Below, piece by piece: positions 8,153 through 18,400 of a stretch of DNA of 64,000 nucleotides (the stretch's first letter is position 1; every line of letters starts with the position of its first letter). Under the pieces are notes generated by a model that worked only from the letters and a program-made list of their open reading frames with translations, ran no database searches and had not been told where the DNA came from. The position numbers and the translations under genes were made by a program. Source of the DNA: CAWBOY01 sp963790585 (GTDB lineage Bacteria; Planctomycetota; Planctomycetia; Gemmatales; Gemmataceae); assembly GCA_963790585.1 (NCBI GenBank), contig CAWBOY010000008.1, positions 434,001 through 498,000 on the forward strand. The letters are read 5' to 3'.

Positions 8153-8554
8153 ATGTTCGCATTTACTGAAGAAATCGCTCGTGCGCGCCCTTGCTTGATC
8201 GTGGCTGAGGCGGATGCTCATTATTCGATCGTCGTCCAGCGTTCGTTCCGTCGGATCGGTTGGGACGTTTATACGGCTCGAAGCGGCGCTGAACTGCGCC
8301 GATTGGCGCGAATGTTAAGCCCGAATCTCGTTATCCTCAGCACGGAGCTTCCTGACGAAAGCGGTTGGCTCATCTGCGACAAGCTGACGCGTGAGTTGCC
8401 GAACCTATGGGTAGTTCTGGTGGGAATGGACGTCGACGCCGCGGATCATCGTTTCGCCGACACCGTCGGCGCTCGCGCTTTGATCGACCGCGAAGACGGC
8501 GAATCGGCTTTGTTTTATGAGGTGCCGTCAGTCGAGTTGACGGCTGTCGGGTAA
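8153..8554 (+). CDS. Receiver-like (CheY fold) protein lacking the phospho-acceptor Asp
   Basis: This 133-residue stand-alone domain resembles response-regulator receivers: an acidic patch (E19, D21 in LIVAEAD), the third strand LSPNLVILSTELPDESGW, and a fourth strand LWVVLVGM. The residue at the phosphorylation site is Ser63 (VILSTELP) where receivers have Asp. The conserved Lys of the fifth strand is also missing (GARALIDRED). It is therefore probably a pseudo-receiver that works by protein contact rather than by phosphorylation. No histidine kinase or output domain gene is adjacent. AGGAG lies about seven bases before the ATG. A very divergent but phosphorylatable domain is unlikely, given both losses. 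Confidence 0.75.
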   Translation: MFAFTEEIARARPCLIVAEADAHYSIVVQRSFRRIGWDVYTARSGAELRRLARMLSPNLVILSTELPDESGWLICDKLTRELPNLWVVLVGMDVDAADHRFADTVGARALIDREDGESALFYEVPSVELTAVG

Positions 8555-8590
8555 AGTCATCAACGATTGACGCCGCTCACGATTGGGATT

Positions 8591-8672
8591 CGTGGCCGGG
8601 GTCGGTACTCCGACCCCGGTGTAGTCCAAGCACCTCCCGAAATCCGGGGTCGGAGTACCGACCATGGCCACG
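8591..8672. repeat. Unit A inverted repeat (copy 2)
   Basis: This is the same double-palindrome unit as at 6278, with small differences (the right arm ends accatggccacg). It lies in the gap between two convergent genes, the receiver-like gene and the M20 gene, where a bidirectional terminator would fit. Unit B is absent here. Confidence 0.88.
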
Positions 8673-8719
8673 ACGCACGACGTCTTATCCAAGGCTAAAT
8701 CGAACGCCTCCAATGCCCA

Positions 8720-10130
8720 TCACTTCCCCATCAAATTCAACACCGCCGTCGTCATTGTCAGCACCCCAGTCTTGATGCTCGGCTCAGGAACCGGATAATA
8801 AAGATCCGAATGCAGCGACGGCAGAGGCTTGCCGCTTTCGGTGGACGCTTGGACGCGCTCTGGAGCGATCGTACCCAGGAAATAAAGGAAGATCGGCACT
8901 CCGCCGTCGCGGCCATAGCGGCCGAAATCCTCGCCGCCCATCACCAAGGGGCGCTCAACCACTTTGTCTTCGCCCAAAACTTGCTTGAGCGCAGTGACGG
9001 TCTTTCGAGTCAACTTCGGCTCATTGAAAAGGGCTGGCGTGAACTCGCCCGGGTCGATCTTGAAGATTGGCTCCGGCGCTCGTGCCGCCCACTGCCGCGG
9101 CTTTGGCGATGCGCTCGATCCCTTCGAGAATTTGCTTGCGAACGGAATCCTTCGTCGTCCGCACGGTCAGCTGCAGTTTCACTTCGTCGGGAATGATATT
9201 GTGCTTGCTCCCGCCGTGGATCGAGCCGACCGTCACTACTGCTGGTTCGAGCGGATTGTTTTCGCGGCTCACGAGAGTTTGCAGATCCAAAATAATCCTT
9301 GCAGCCAGCACGACCGGATCGATCGTGGTGTGCGGCGCGGAGCCGTGACCGCCCTTGCCGCGGACGGTGATGTCAACCGAGTCGACGTTGGCCATTGCCA
9401 GGCCTTCGGTGTAACCGATCGTGCCGAATGGTCGCGTGCCGTCGCAGTGAAGCGCCAGGGCGAAATCGGGCTTAGGGAATTTCTTGAATAAGCCATCTTT
9501 GAGCATGGCGACGGCGCCGCCGCCGACCTCTTCGGCGGGCTGGCCGATGAAAATGAGCGTGCCTTTCCAGCGATCTTTCATGCTTGCCAATACGCGCGCG
9601 GTGCCGACCCAGCAAGTCATGTGCATGTCATGGCCACAGGCGTGCATGACGCCGACATCATTGCCGTTTTTATCGCGCACGCGGACTTTGCTGGCGTAGG
9701 GCAAACCGGTCTGCTCGGTGACCGGCAGCGCGTCCATATCGGTGCGCACGAGCACCGTCGGGCCGGCCCCATTCTTGAGGATGCCGACGACGCCGAAGCC
9801 GCCGACTTTCTCTGTGACTTCAAAGCCGAGATCCTTCAATTCCTTGGCCAAACGCGTGGACGTCGCTTCTTCGGAATAAGACAGCTCGGCATGACTATGA
9901 ATGTGTTTGTAGAGCGCCTCCAACGAGGTGAACTCCGCCGCGATGCGTTGCTTGATCGCGTCGACTGGAATAGACCCATCGACCGCCACGGCTGGCTTGT
10001 CGTCCAACGGGGCCCGCGTCGCGGCCAAGGGAGGTAGCCAGGTGAGGCTGAAAATGGCCAGCGCACAACACGATAAAGCCAGGGCTGGTCCGGCGGGATG
10101 TCTACGACGGCGCATGGAATTCGGTCCCAT
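8720..10130 (-). CDS. M20-family amidohydrolase/peptidase (frameshifted)
   Basis: This is an exported zinc hydrolase of the M20D type, related to hippurate and N-acyl-amino-acid amidohydrolases. The main frame (10130-9021) has a hydrophobic signal segment (residues about 14-36), HACGHDMH with the Cys/His metal pattern, PAEEVGGG with the general-base Glu, and the dimerisation domain (GKGGHGSAPHTTIDP). The last conserved part (LGEDKVVERPLVMGGEDFGRY) lies in another frame (about 9073-8720). A single shift near 9070 joins the two into GGTSAPEPIFKIDPGEFTPA. The missing base is probably an assembly error, since both parts keep family motifs. An alternative start at 10115 gives a more typical signal peptide (MRRRRHPAG). 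Confidence 0.82.
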
Positions 10131-10449
10131 AGAGGGTTAAGGAAGGTATTTGCGGGCGACGCAGTGTCCAAGGTGCTAGAGTACCGACAACAGAGCGAAT
10201 TAGCGTGGAAAATTTCGATTTTTCTCAGGCCCAAATCAACGCCTCTGTGTATACTGGAAATAAGAACGGTGCCATCCAACGGCGGGGACGGGTCGTATGC
10301 CCGCTGTTCCCACGTCTCTGGTCGATCGCGCTGTTGATCCTCCCTTGAGCGCGTGTCCCGTAGGGCGTTTGTTTTCATGCCACTTGCCCACCCACCCTCG
10401 CCGGGCTGGGTTAGGTGCGCTTATTTACTCGACAACAGGAGCAAGCCAC
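10131..10449. other. Intergenic region between divergent genes
   Basis: About 320 bases separate the M20 gene (minus) from the small protein gene at 10450 (plus). I see no convincing RNA gene, repeat or coding frame in it. It presumably holds the two promoters. Confidence 0.4.
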
Positions 10450-10662
10450 ATGGTTGCCAAACGATTAACCATCCAACAACGTCGCGAAATCTTTTTGGAG
10501 CTCGTCAAAGCTCAAGATTTAGGCTCAATGACGATTGCCGAATCGAAGGAACATATCAGCAAGCAATTTGAAATCAGCGAGTTACAGCTGTCGCAGATCG
10601 TGGATGAGGGCATTGATAAAGAATGGCCGCCCCTCGACGAGGCCGTCAAAGCGGTCGGTTGA
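10450..10662 (+). CDS. Small helical protein, unknown function
   Basis: This is a 70-residue basic/acidic protein (MVAKRLTIQQRREIFLELV start) that is predicted to be all-helical. The pattern of two amphipathic helices around residues 8-20 and 28-50 is compatible with a small helix-turn-helix DNA-binding protein, but no family is recognised. The frame extends upstream to 10297. The ATG at 10450 is chosen because gacaacaggagca places GGAG six to nine bases before it, and the upstream extension is proline/arginine noise. A strong hairpin (10695-10777) follows and should end the transcript. Confidence 0.65.
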   Translation: MVAKRLTIQQRREIFLELVKAQDLGSMTIAESKEHISKQFEISELQLSQIVDEGIDKEWPPLDEAVKAVG

Positions 10663-10694
10663 GACGATTGAGACGACGCGAGCTGTCAGAATAC

Positions 10695-10780
10695 GAAGAA
10701 ACCATGATTCTTCGCACACCTTTTTGAGAGACCCTTGCTGGCTCTCAAAAAAGTTTGCGAAGGATTGTGGTTTCTTCTTT
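10695..10780 (+). terminator. Long imperfect hairpin after the small helical protein gene
   Basis: The arms gaagaaacca...cttttt-gagag (10695 onward) and ctctcaaaaaag...tggtttcttc (to 10777) pair over most of about 36 nt, with an 11-nt loop acccttgctgg. A T-rich stretch follows. The long paired arms may also mark a mobile repeat. Confidence 0.6.
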
Positions 10781-10876
10781 TATTGTCAAATTTGATTTGC
10801 CAGTCAGGAGACGGACAGTAAGCATGGATTCGCAGACTTGCCCCCGCGCTCGGGGCTGCTAAGCAAGCGCGTCAGT

Positions 10877-11212
10877 TCAATGCCCCGATGTCATCTTGAG
10901 CCCAAAAATGCCCAGCAGAATGATCGCCATGAACACGAGGCGTGGACCCGAGGCCGATTCGGAAAACAGCACAATTCCCAGGATCGACGTTCCTACTGCG
11001 CCGATCCCGGTCCAGATCGCGTAGCTGGTGCCCAACGGTATTTTCTGAGCAGCCAGGGCCAGGAAGAAGACGCTGGCGATCATGCCGATGGATGTCAGAA
11101 CGGACGGCCAAAGGCGCGTGAAGCCGTCGGTATATTTCAAGCCGACGGCCCAGGCGATTTCCAGCAAGCCGGCGATCAGCAGATAGACCCATTCCATGCG
11201 TCGGAACCTCAT
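10877..11212 (-). CDS. SMR-family exporter, SugE/Gdx-like
   Basis: This 111-residue inner-membrane protein has four transmembrane helices and belongs to the small multidrug resistance family, whose members work as dual-topology dimers exchanging protons. The conserved membrane Glu lies in LLEIAWAVGLKYTDGFTRLW. The stretch YTDGFTRLWPS is typical of the SugE/Gdx branch, which exports guanidinium, rather than of the EmrE branch. AGGA lies about nine bases before the ATG at 11212; the internal ATG at 11197 is an alternative. Guanidinium exporters are often controlled by guanidine riboswitches, but I could not recognise one in the short upstream gap. Confidence 0.88.
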   Translation of the reverse strand: MRFRRMEWVYLLIAGLLEIAWAVGLKYTDGFTRLWPSVLTSIGMIASVFFLALAAQKIPLGTSYAIWTGIGAVGTSILGIVLFSESASGPRLVFMAIILLGIFGLKMTSGH

Positions 11213-11263
11213 TGCGACATCCTAGTGTCCTGAGCCAGAAATTCGTCTATTAGGTTTGCAAGC

Positions 11264-11376
11264 CGTGGCCGGGGTCGGTACTCCGACCCTGGTTCTCGGG
11301 AGCCGCTCGGTTGCGCCGGGGTCGGTGCCCCGACCCCGGCCACAACGCGGCACGTTGGAAACGGGCCGCCACAAAC
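11264..11376. repeat. Composite intergenic repeat, units A and B (copy 3)
   Basis: Unit A (11264-11342) is degenerate relative to the other copies: its right arm reads ccggggtcggtgccccgacc. It is followed directly by unit B (11348-11376, cggcacgttggaaacgggcc). The A-then-B order and the trailing ccacaaactg match the copy at 6278-6415, so the two units appear to spread or persist together. It lies just downstream of the MetX-like gene. Confidence 0.85.
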
Positions 11377-11391
11377 TGATCGGACAGAAAT

Positions 11392-12465
11392 TTAGCGAGC
11401 GGCCGACTCGTCCAATAACTCCTTCAAGTCCTGCATCCAAAGAGTCGCAATTGTATGTGAGCCGTGGCCGCGAGTCTTGTCGCTCAAGGGAATGACGACC
11501 GCCTTGCCGCGTTTCACACGCTTGATCTCGAGCTCCAGGATGCCCAGCTCGGGAGGATTGATGAGATCGTCGGCCGAATTGACGGCTCGCAACGGGGCCT
11601 GGATCTTCTCTAGCCCCGGATTCGGGTCGTAATCGGCTGAGCTTTCGACGGCATAAAGAACGTCGTTCGCGTCCATTGTTTGCAGCGTCTGCTTGACGAA
11701 CTCCTCAATCTTCGCGTCCGCTTCCTTGATCGTCGGCGCCTCTTTCTGGCGGAGCACCGGATTGCTGCTCATGAACATGAGCATTTCCGCCGCCAAGCGC
11801 ACGCTCGGCGGTTGAGTCTTGTAGTCGCCACTTTTCCACTCCGGATCGTTACGAATCGTGTCGCTGATCATTTTGCGCCAGAGCCGATTGCGCCCCGCTA
11901 TCTGCGTCGGCAAACTGGCCAGCGGCATCAACGCATCCGCGAACTCGGGATAGGTCTCGCCCCAAAGCCAGGTGTGCATCCCGCCCATCGACGTACCGAT
12001 GACGAGCCGAAGATGGTTCACCTTGAGGCCCTCGGTCAAAAGCTGATGCTGAGCCGCGACCATGTCGCGATAGCGATACGCGGGAAAGTGGGCATGCAGC
12101 CCATCGCTCGGCTTGCTCGACTTACCGTGACCAATGCCATCGGGCAGGATGATGTAATACTTTGTTGCATCAAGGAGCTGCCCTTTACCGAAAAGCTCCC
12201 CAGCAAACTCCGGCCGCAAGAAATTCCCGCCATTGCCCGTGGTTCCATGCAGCACCAGGACAGCATTTCGCACGACACCCTTGTCGTCGACCTCTGGCTT
12301 GCCGAGGGTTCGATAGGCGATGCGAAGCTCCGGCATCGCTTCGCCGGAGGCAAACCTAAAGTCGCGGAGCACATGGCTGCCGGACGTAGGCGCCGGATAA
12401 TCCGCGGCGAACGTGGAAGTGGCGGTGAGCAAACAGCAAAGGATAAGATGACTGAAGCGCGGCAT
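11392..12465 (-). CDS. Exported alpha/beta hydrolase, homoserine O-acetyltransferase-like
   Basis: This 357-residue protein has a signal peptide (MPRFSHLILCCLLTATSTFA) and a MetX-like alpha/beta-hydrolase fold: VLVLHGTTGNGG for the oxyanion region, nucleophile Ser in IGTSMGGMH, catalytic Asp in VNSADDLINP, and His in RGHGSHTI. Classical MetX enzymes are cytoplasmic and make O-acetylhomoserine. Export argues for another acyl transfer or hydrolysis reaction in the periplasm, so the substrate is unknown. GGAGGAATCCAA directly precedes the ATG at 12465, a strong ribosome-binding site. Confidence 0.85.
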   Translation of the reverse strand: MPRFSHLILCCLLTATSTFAADYPAPTSGSHVLRDFRFASGEAMPELRIAYRTLGKPEVDDKGVVRNAVLVLHGTTGNGGNFLRPEFAGELFGKGQLLDATKYYIILPDGIGHGKSSKPSDGLHAHFPAYRYRDMVAAQHQLLTEGLKVNHLRLVIGTSMGGMHTWLWGETYPEFADALMPLASLPTQIAGRNRLWRKMISDTIRNDPEWKSGDYKTQPPSVRLAAEMLMFMSSNPVLRQKEAPTIKEADAKIEEFVKQTLQTMDANDVLYAVESSADYDPNPGLEKIQAPLRAVNSADDLINPPELGILELEIKRVKRGKAVVIPLSDKTRGHGSHTIATLWMQDLKELLDESAAR

Positions 12466-12819
12466 TTGGATTCCTCCGGGGACACGGTGTTCCCATACTA
12501 TTGAATCAGTTGGGAGCGATCCCTTCGAGTATGATCGCGTGAAGTCTCACCAGCACCAAGCGCCAGCGCGGTGTCTAGTCCGCGAACCCGCCGCATGCGT
12601 CCTCCTTTTGTTTACTCATGGGAATAGTTGCAATCTGTTGCATTCGTTTGGGGGGGGTACACAGCGCATATGTTGGCGCGACGGTCCCGGGCGCGTTGTA
12701 AAGGCAATAGTGATAATTGGTTCGGGAACGCGACCGTCACGCCAACGGGCGTGTCATTTTTGGCGCGACGGTCACGCGCTCCTCAACCCCGAATAGGCCG
12801 GTCGCTATAATCTATCTAC
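12466..12819. other. Intergenic region with short dispersed repeats
   Basis: This 354-base gap lies between the MetX-like gene (minus) and the helicase gene (plus). The motif ttggcgygacggtc occurs three times: 12673-12686, inverted at 12732-12745, and 12760-12773. A G7 run is at about 12648. The repeats could be operator-like sites for a divergent regulator or debris of a repeat family. No coding frame is supported. Confidence 0.5.
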
Positions 12820-14728
12820 ATGACCACCAACCCCGCTTCTTACTTCCAGCGCATCGCCAATTTGCTCGACCTCGAAGCCCGTGCCGAGGCATTTCAGGCT
12901 CTCGAACAGATGCGGCGCCAGTCGCCTCAAGAAGCGCAGGCGGCCGGGAGAACGCTGATCGATCTGATCGTCCAAGATGAGTATGCCGGTTTAGGCGGGC
13001 GTGTGATCTTGACCTTCGTCAAACGCGGCCAGGTGGCGTTCCCTTGGACGCGGCTTGGCGTCGGCACCCCGGTGTTGCTTTCCGAACAGGGTAGCGCGCC
13101 GGTCCGAAGGCTGGCGCGGCATCATTTGCGAACGCGGCGATGCGCTCGTCCGCGTCGCGTTTAATGACTCGCCCGAACTGGATCAGGACGGCACGCTCTA
13201 TCGCATCGACGCCTCGTTTGACGAAGCCGCACGCCAACGGCAGCGGCAAGCGCTCGACCGAGCGGCAGCGGCCAAGAACGATCGGCTGTCCGAGCTACGA
13301 TCCGCTCTTCTTGGCCTGGAGAAGCCGAAATTTACAACGACTCAAGATCTTGAATGGCTCGATTCGTCGCTCAATTCCTCACAGCGCGAAGCGGTAGAAC
13401 TGGCGTTGTCAGCCAAGGACTTGGCCGTAGTCCACGGGCCGCCCGGCACCGGCAAGACGACGACCCTGGTCGAAGTAATCCGCCAAGCCGTGAGGCGTGG
13501 CCACAAGGTATTGGTCTGTGCCCCGAGTAACCTGGCGGTGGACAATCTGCTGGAGCGGTTACTCGTGTACGACGAAAAGGCCGTGCGCCTGGGCCATCCG
13601 GCGCGGGTATCGCCCCAGTTGCGGGAGCATACTCTCGATCTTTTGGTCGAGGACCATCCCGACGTCAAACAGGCGCGTAAATTCGCCCGCGATGCCTACT
13701 TGCTGTTTCGCCAGGCGTCGAAATGGACGCGAGCCAAGCCGGAGCCGGGCTTACGTCGAGAGCTGCGCGATGGCGGTAAAGCGCTGCTGGCTGAAGCGCG
13801 GCGGCTCGAAGACAGAGCCATCGAGCAAATCCTAAACGCGGCCCCGATCTTGTGCGCGACGACGACCGGCCTCGACCCCGCTCTTCTCGGCTCGCGGCGC
13901 TTTGATTTGCTGGTGTTGGACGAGGCATGTCAAACTACGGAGCCAGGCTGTTGGGTGCCGTTGACGCGCGTCGACCGCGTCGTCCTGGCTGGCGATCATT
14001 GCCAATTGCCGCCGACCGTTATCTCGCGCGAGGCCGCTCAGCAAGGCTTCGGCATCAGCCTTTTGGAGCGGCTCGTCGGGCTCTACGGCGCGGACGTGAC
14101 GCGGCGGTTGAACGTACAATATCGTATGCACGAACGGATCATGGCCTTTTCGTCGCATGAATTTTACGAGGACGATTTACAAGCCGATGCGTCCGTGCGC
14201 GAGCATCTTTTAAGTGGACTGACGAATGTAGCATCAGAGCCGTTCACACAGCAGCCGCTCCGTTTTCTGGATACCGCGGGTGCGGGTTTCGATGAGGAGA
14301 CTGAGCCCGAAGGTGAGAGCCGCTTCAATCCTCAGGAGGCGGCTTTAGCCGCGAAAAAGGTCCGTGAACTCCTCGATGCCGGCGTGCGGCCAGATCAGAT
14401 CGCGGTGATCGCCCCGTACTCAGCACAAGTGCGCCGACTCCGCGAGCTTCTACCGGTGCCCGGTTTGGAGATCGACAGCGTCGATGGCTTTCAAGGTCGC
14501 GAAAAGGAGGCGGTGATTCTCTCGATGGTGCGCAGCAATACGATCGGCGAGATCGGTTTTTTGAGCGATGTCCGCCGCACCAACGTCGCGCTCACGCGCG
14601 CCCGTCGCCGGATGCTCATCATCGGCGACAGCGCGACCTTGGCATGCGATCCGTTTTATCAGCGTTTGATCGAGTATTGCGAGTCGGTCGACGCCTATGG
14701 CACGGTCTGGGAAGAGGGGGAGGGCTGA
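12820..14728 (+). CDS. UPF1/IGHMBP2-like superfamily 1 DNA/RNA helicase (frameshifted)
   Basis: The enzyme is an ATP-dependent 5'-3' type SF1B helicase. Motifs in order are Walker A GPPGTGKTTTLVEV, Walker B VLDEACQTTEPG, motif III GDHCQLPPTV, motif IV QYRMHE, motif V VDGFQGREKEAVILS and motif VI NVALTRARRR. The N-terminal part (12820 to about 13104, MTTNPASYFQRIANLLDL) is in a different frame from the rest (about 13104-14728). One shift in the segment after TPVLLSEQGSAPV restores a continuous protein of about 636 residues with EGWRGIICERGDALVRV. The tail stop overlaps no gene, but the next gene starts four bases later, so the two are probably co-transcribed. Confidence 0.85.
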
Positions 14729-14732
14729 GCCA

Positions 14733-15389
14733 ATGACCGAGGCGGAATGGCTCGCCTCTGCCGATCCCGTGGCGATGCTACGGCAGCTTCGTGGCCGATG
14801 GAGCGATCGCAAGGAGCGGCTCTTCGCCTGCGCTTGCTGCCGTCTGATCTGGCACACGATCAAACCCAAAGCCAGCCGGCAAGCCGTGGAACTGGCGGAA
14901 GCCTACGTCGACGGCAAGGCGGCGCGCGGGGAACTACTGTCGGCCAAAGCGGAGGCCTGGAAGAAAGTCTCCACCGCTTCCTCGCTCTCGGTCGGCAAAT
15001 CGAGCCAGGAGCGCTTCGAGGAAAGCCAGGCACTTCTAGCCGCCGCGTTCACCGCCGACCCTTTCGCCCCAAATCTGCCCAATGTCATCAACGCCGTCCT
15101 GGCCGTCGAGCCGCGCGGCGAAAGGATCGCGAGCCTGATCCGCGACGTGTTCGGCAATCCGTTTCAAAAGCCACGGCTCGAACGTTCTTGCCTGAGCTGG
15201 AACGAGCGTACCGTCCCAAAAATGGCCCAGTCGATCTACGAGGACCAAGCCTTCGCGCATCTACCAATCCTGGCCGACGCCCTCGAGGACGCCGGCTGTA
15301 CGGATTCCGGTATGATCGAGCATTGTCGAGAAGAGGCCGCCCACGTTCGTGGCTGCTGGGTGTTGGATATGCTGTTGCGGCGGGTTTGA
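14733..15389 (+). CDS. Planctomycete FACACCR-motif protein, unknown function
   Basis: The protein has 218 residues. The N-terminus MTEAEWLASADPVAMLRQLR, the signature KERLFACACCRLIWH and the C-terminal pattern YEDQAFAHLPILADALEDAG then CWVLDMLL match a family expanded in Gemmata-like planctomycetes, often found attached to or next to other genes. Its function is unknown. The clustered Cys residues (FACACCR) and the His-rich end might bind metal, but this is inference. The ATG at 14733 follows a purine-rich gggggaggg and lies four bases after the helicase stop, which suggests translational coupling. No transmembrane segment or signal peptide is visible. Confidence 0.75.
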   Translation: MTEAEWLASADPVAMLRQLRGRWSDRKERLFACACCRLIWHTIKPKASRQAVELAEAYVDGKAARGELLSAKAEAWKKVSTASSLSVGKSSQERFEESQALLAAAFTADPFAPNLPNVINAVLAVEPRGERIASLIRDVFGNPFQKPRLERSCLSWNERTVPKMAQSIYEDQAFAHLPILADALEDAGCTDSGMIEHCREEAAHVRGCWVLDMLLRRV

Positions 15390-15456
15390 TGGTGTTTCGA
15401 GCGGAACGGATTAGTTAGGTAGGGCGAGGCTCCGATTCCGTTTACGGCGAAAATTC

Positions 15457-15484
15457 ACCCCCGGCAAGCCGGGGGCTATATAAA
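15457..15484. repeat. GC-rich palindrome with ctatataaa tail (copy 1)
   Basis: The palindrome cccccggc-aa-gccggggg is followed by ctatataaa. It lies between the convergent genes ending at 15389 and 15490, so it is well placed as a terminator. A longer, perfectly symmetrical copy lies at 55867-55903. Confidence 0.75.
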
Positions 15485-15489
15485 GAACC

Positions 15490-18400
15490 TCAATGCCATG
15501 TCCCTACTTTATTCAGCGAGAACGTAATCCCATTCGTGACCGCTTTGTCCGAACTCCCTTTGGATTGAACGATGTTGACAAAACCGAAGCCGGTCTCAGC
15601 CTCGGTGATGCCGCCGAAAACCAGGCTACCGCCGGCTCCTTGGGCCGTGTAGGTATTCGTACCGGCACCGTCATACAAATTCGCCGTGTCTGTCTTCGCG
15701 CCGGTGGCTGAGACGGTGACGAATCCCGTGGCCTGGTTCAAGTAGCCGGTCCCATACATGTAACTATTGGTCGTCGTCGCGTTAAAGACATTGCCGCTCG
15801 CAGCGCCTGCGAAATAGGCCGTATCGTTGGCCCCTGATTTGGCAGTCGCATTTACAGATTTGAACCCAATTGCTTGATTGAAATAGCCAGACCCTTGGAG
15901 GTAACTGGAGGCTGCTCCGCCGACAAAAGTATTTTGTCCGCCATTATCAAATAAATAGGCCGCGTCATTGCTCGTCTTCGACGTGGCATAGGCGTTAACC
16001 GCCGGAAAGCCTATCGCCTGATTGAAGTAGGTCGTCCCCGACATGTAGCTGTACATCGGCGTGCCGACAAATACATTGCTACCGCCGGCGTCGTAGAGGT
16101 ATGCCGAATCGGTAGTCCCGGTCTTTGCATAGGCATTGATTGTCTTGAAGCCGACGGCCTGGTTATAGAAACCGGAGCCTTGGAAATTGCTATACGTAGG
16201 AGTTGCTGAAAACACATCGCTGCCAGTTGTGTCGTAGAGATACGCAACGTCCGTACTGTTTCCGATTACGTTCACGGTCTTGACATTACTCAGAGTGATA
16301 GTGGCACTATTGCCGCTAAAGGTTCCTCCACCTGGCGTCAACACAAGTGTGTTGGTCCCGGTGGGAACGTAAATCGTGGCAGCTGCCGCGGTAATACCGG
16401 CAAGCGTCACCACTCCCGTGCCGTGGTTCGTCTTATCCGTGGCGTTAAAAAGATAGATGTAGAGACTGCCCGCGCCAGTGTTGACGGTTGTTCCCGTTTG
16501 CATCGTAAGCGCTGCATTGCCCGGGTCCCGCTGGGCATCAATGACACCGTTCGCTTTGGTGTCGTTTACCGTCAGGATAAGAGTGCCACCCCCGGTATTG
16601 ATGTTGGCATTGATGAAGATGCTGCGCCCTGCTTGCAAGGTGAGATTCCCCGCCTTGCCCGTTGGAGTGACTGAAATCGGGCTGTTGACGGTAATATCGT
16701 CGTCCGCTTGAAGGATGACGTTGCTGCCCGCGTTGAGCGAACTGGTAAGGAAAGACGGGCTGACCGTGAGTGTCTGTCCCTGAGCCAGCGCATAGGTCGT
16801 TTGGTTGGGATCGGTGAATCCGACAACCGTCGCATAAGTGTTGCTTCCCGTTTTCTCATTTGCCAAGAAAGATCCGACGAGCGGACCCGACCGAACACTG
16901 GAGTCCTGGCAATTGACTATGCTATTTTGCGCATCGATAAAGTTTTGCCCATCGAGCGTCAACCCCGTGGTGCCGCTGGCCCAAGTCGCAGCTCCTTCGT
17001 TGGCGTTCCATACTGGACTGGTGACGACGTAATTGCCGTTTGATAGCAGACTGATTCCGCCGCCTTGAAATTGACTGCCGCCGATCATATCGCCCGCCGT
17101 CGCTCCCACCAAACTATTGATGGGAGAAATAGTGCCACGCGTGGCTGTTGTTCCATTTTCCCAGGTTATAGCTCCCCTGAGGCTGTTCCAGTTAGGGCTG
17201 ACGACGACATAGTTACCATTCTTGAGCGCGGTAGCACCTCCCACAAAATCACCCGCGGTACTTCCAACCAAACTGTTCGTGGCTGAGACATCTCCTGTAG
17301 TCCCCGCCGAACCATTGCCCCAGGTTGCCGCGCCTTTCATTCCACTCCAATCTCCACTCTCAACGACATAATTACCATTGGTCAAAGCGATCGCACTTGA
17401 ACCGACTCGATCCCCGGCTACCGAGCCGATCAGACTATTGGAAGAGGAAATGGAGCCAGTGATACCTGTCGTGCCGTTGCCCCATGTCGCGGCCCCGAGG
17501 TTTCCGTTCCAGTTGGGACTGAGGACAACATAATTGCCACCGGACAGAGCGACAACAGTAACGCCGATGGCATCGGTCGAGTGGCTACCGACAAGACTAT
17601 TGCTCGGCCTGACATAATCAGCGAATTTCATGGTTCCGTTCAATAGGGTCACGGCACCATAACCTCCGCCATAATCAGGGCTGCCAACGATATAATTGCC
17701 GTTTGTCAAAGCAGTCACACCGCCAAAGCTCACGAAGTCGCCTGGAGTGAAGCCAGTAAGACTGTTCGAGCCAGTGACCGTTCCTGTTACTCCGGATGTC
17801 CCGCTACCCCAGGTCGCCGCGCCTAGATTCCCATTCCAGTGGGGACTGCTCACCACGTAATTGTCATTACTGAGAGCGGTGACGCTAGTGCCGACAAAGT
17901 CATTTGAATTTATACCAACCAGGCTGTTGTTGGAGCTGACTTGGCCATTGACCTGGGAAGTACCAAGACACCAGGTAGCCTCACCTTTCCCATTGGACCA
18001 ATTTGAGCTAAACGCGACATAATTCCCATTCGCGAGGACTGTCACCCCTTGACCAATCGTATCGCCTGCCGTGCTACCAATGAGAGAAGTATCGGCTCCG
18101 ATACCGCCCGTGATCGGCACCGTACCCTCACCCCATGTGACCGCTCCTCGATTTCCATTCCAGTCCGGACTTTTGATCACATAGTTGCCACTGGGCAGCG
18201 CAACGACACCGCCGAAACCGACCTCGTCCCCTGTACTAATACCTTGATGGAAAGGAGTGAACCCAGAAATACTATTCGTGTCCGTGACGGCTCCCGAGCT
18301 TCCCTTGGTTCCGTCCCCCCAGGTAACAGCCCCTTGACTGTTGTTCCAGAATGGGCTAGCAACGACGTAATTTCCATTGGTCAACGCCACGACTCCGCCA

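Noticed and set aside
11197..11263. Possible guanidine riboswitch before the SugE/Gdx-like gene
   Set aside because: No conserved ACGR-type hairpin pair or other riboswitch core could be recognised in the short leader.
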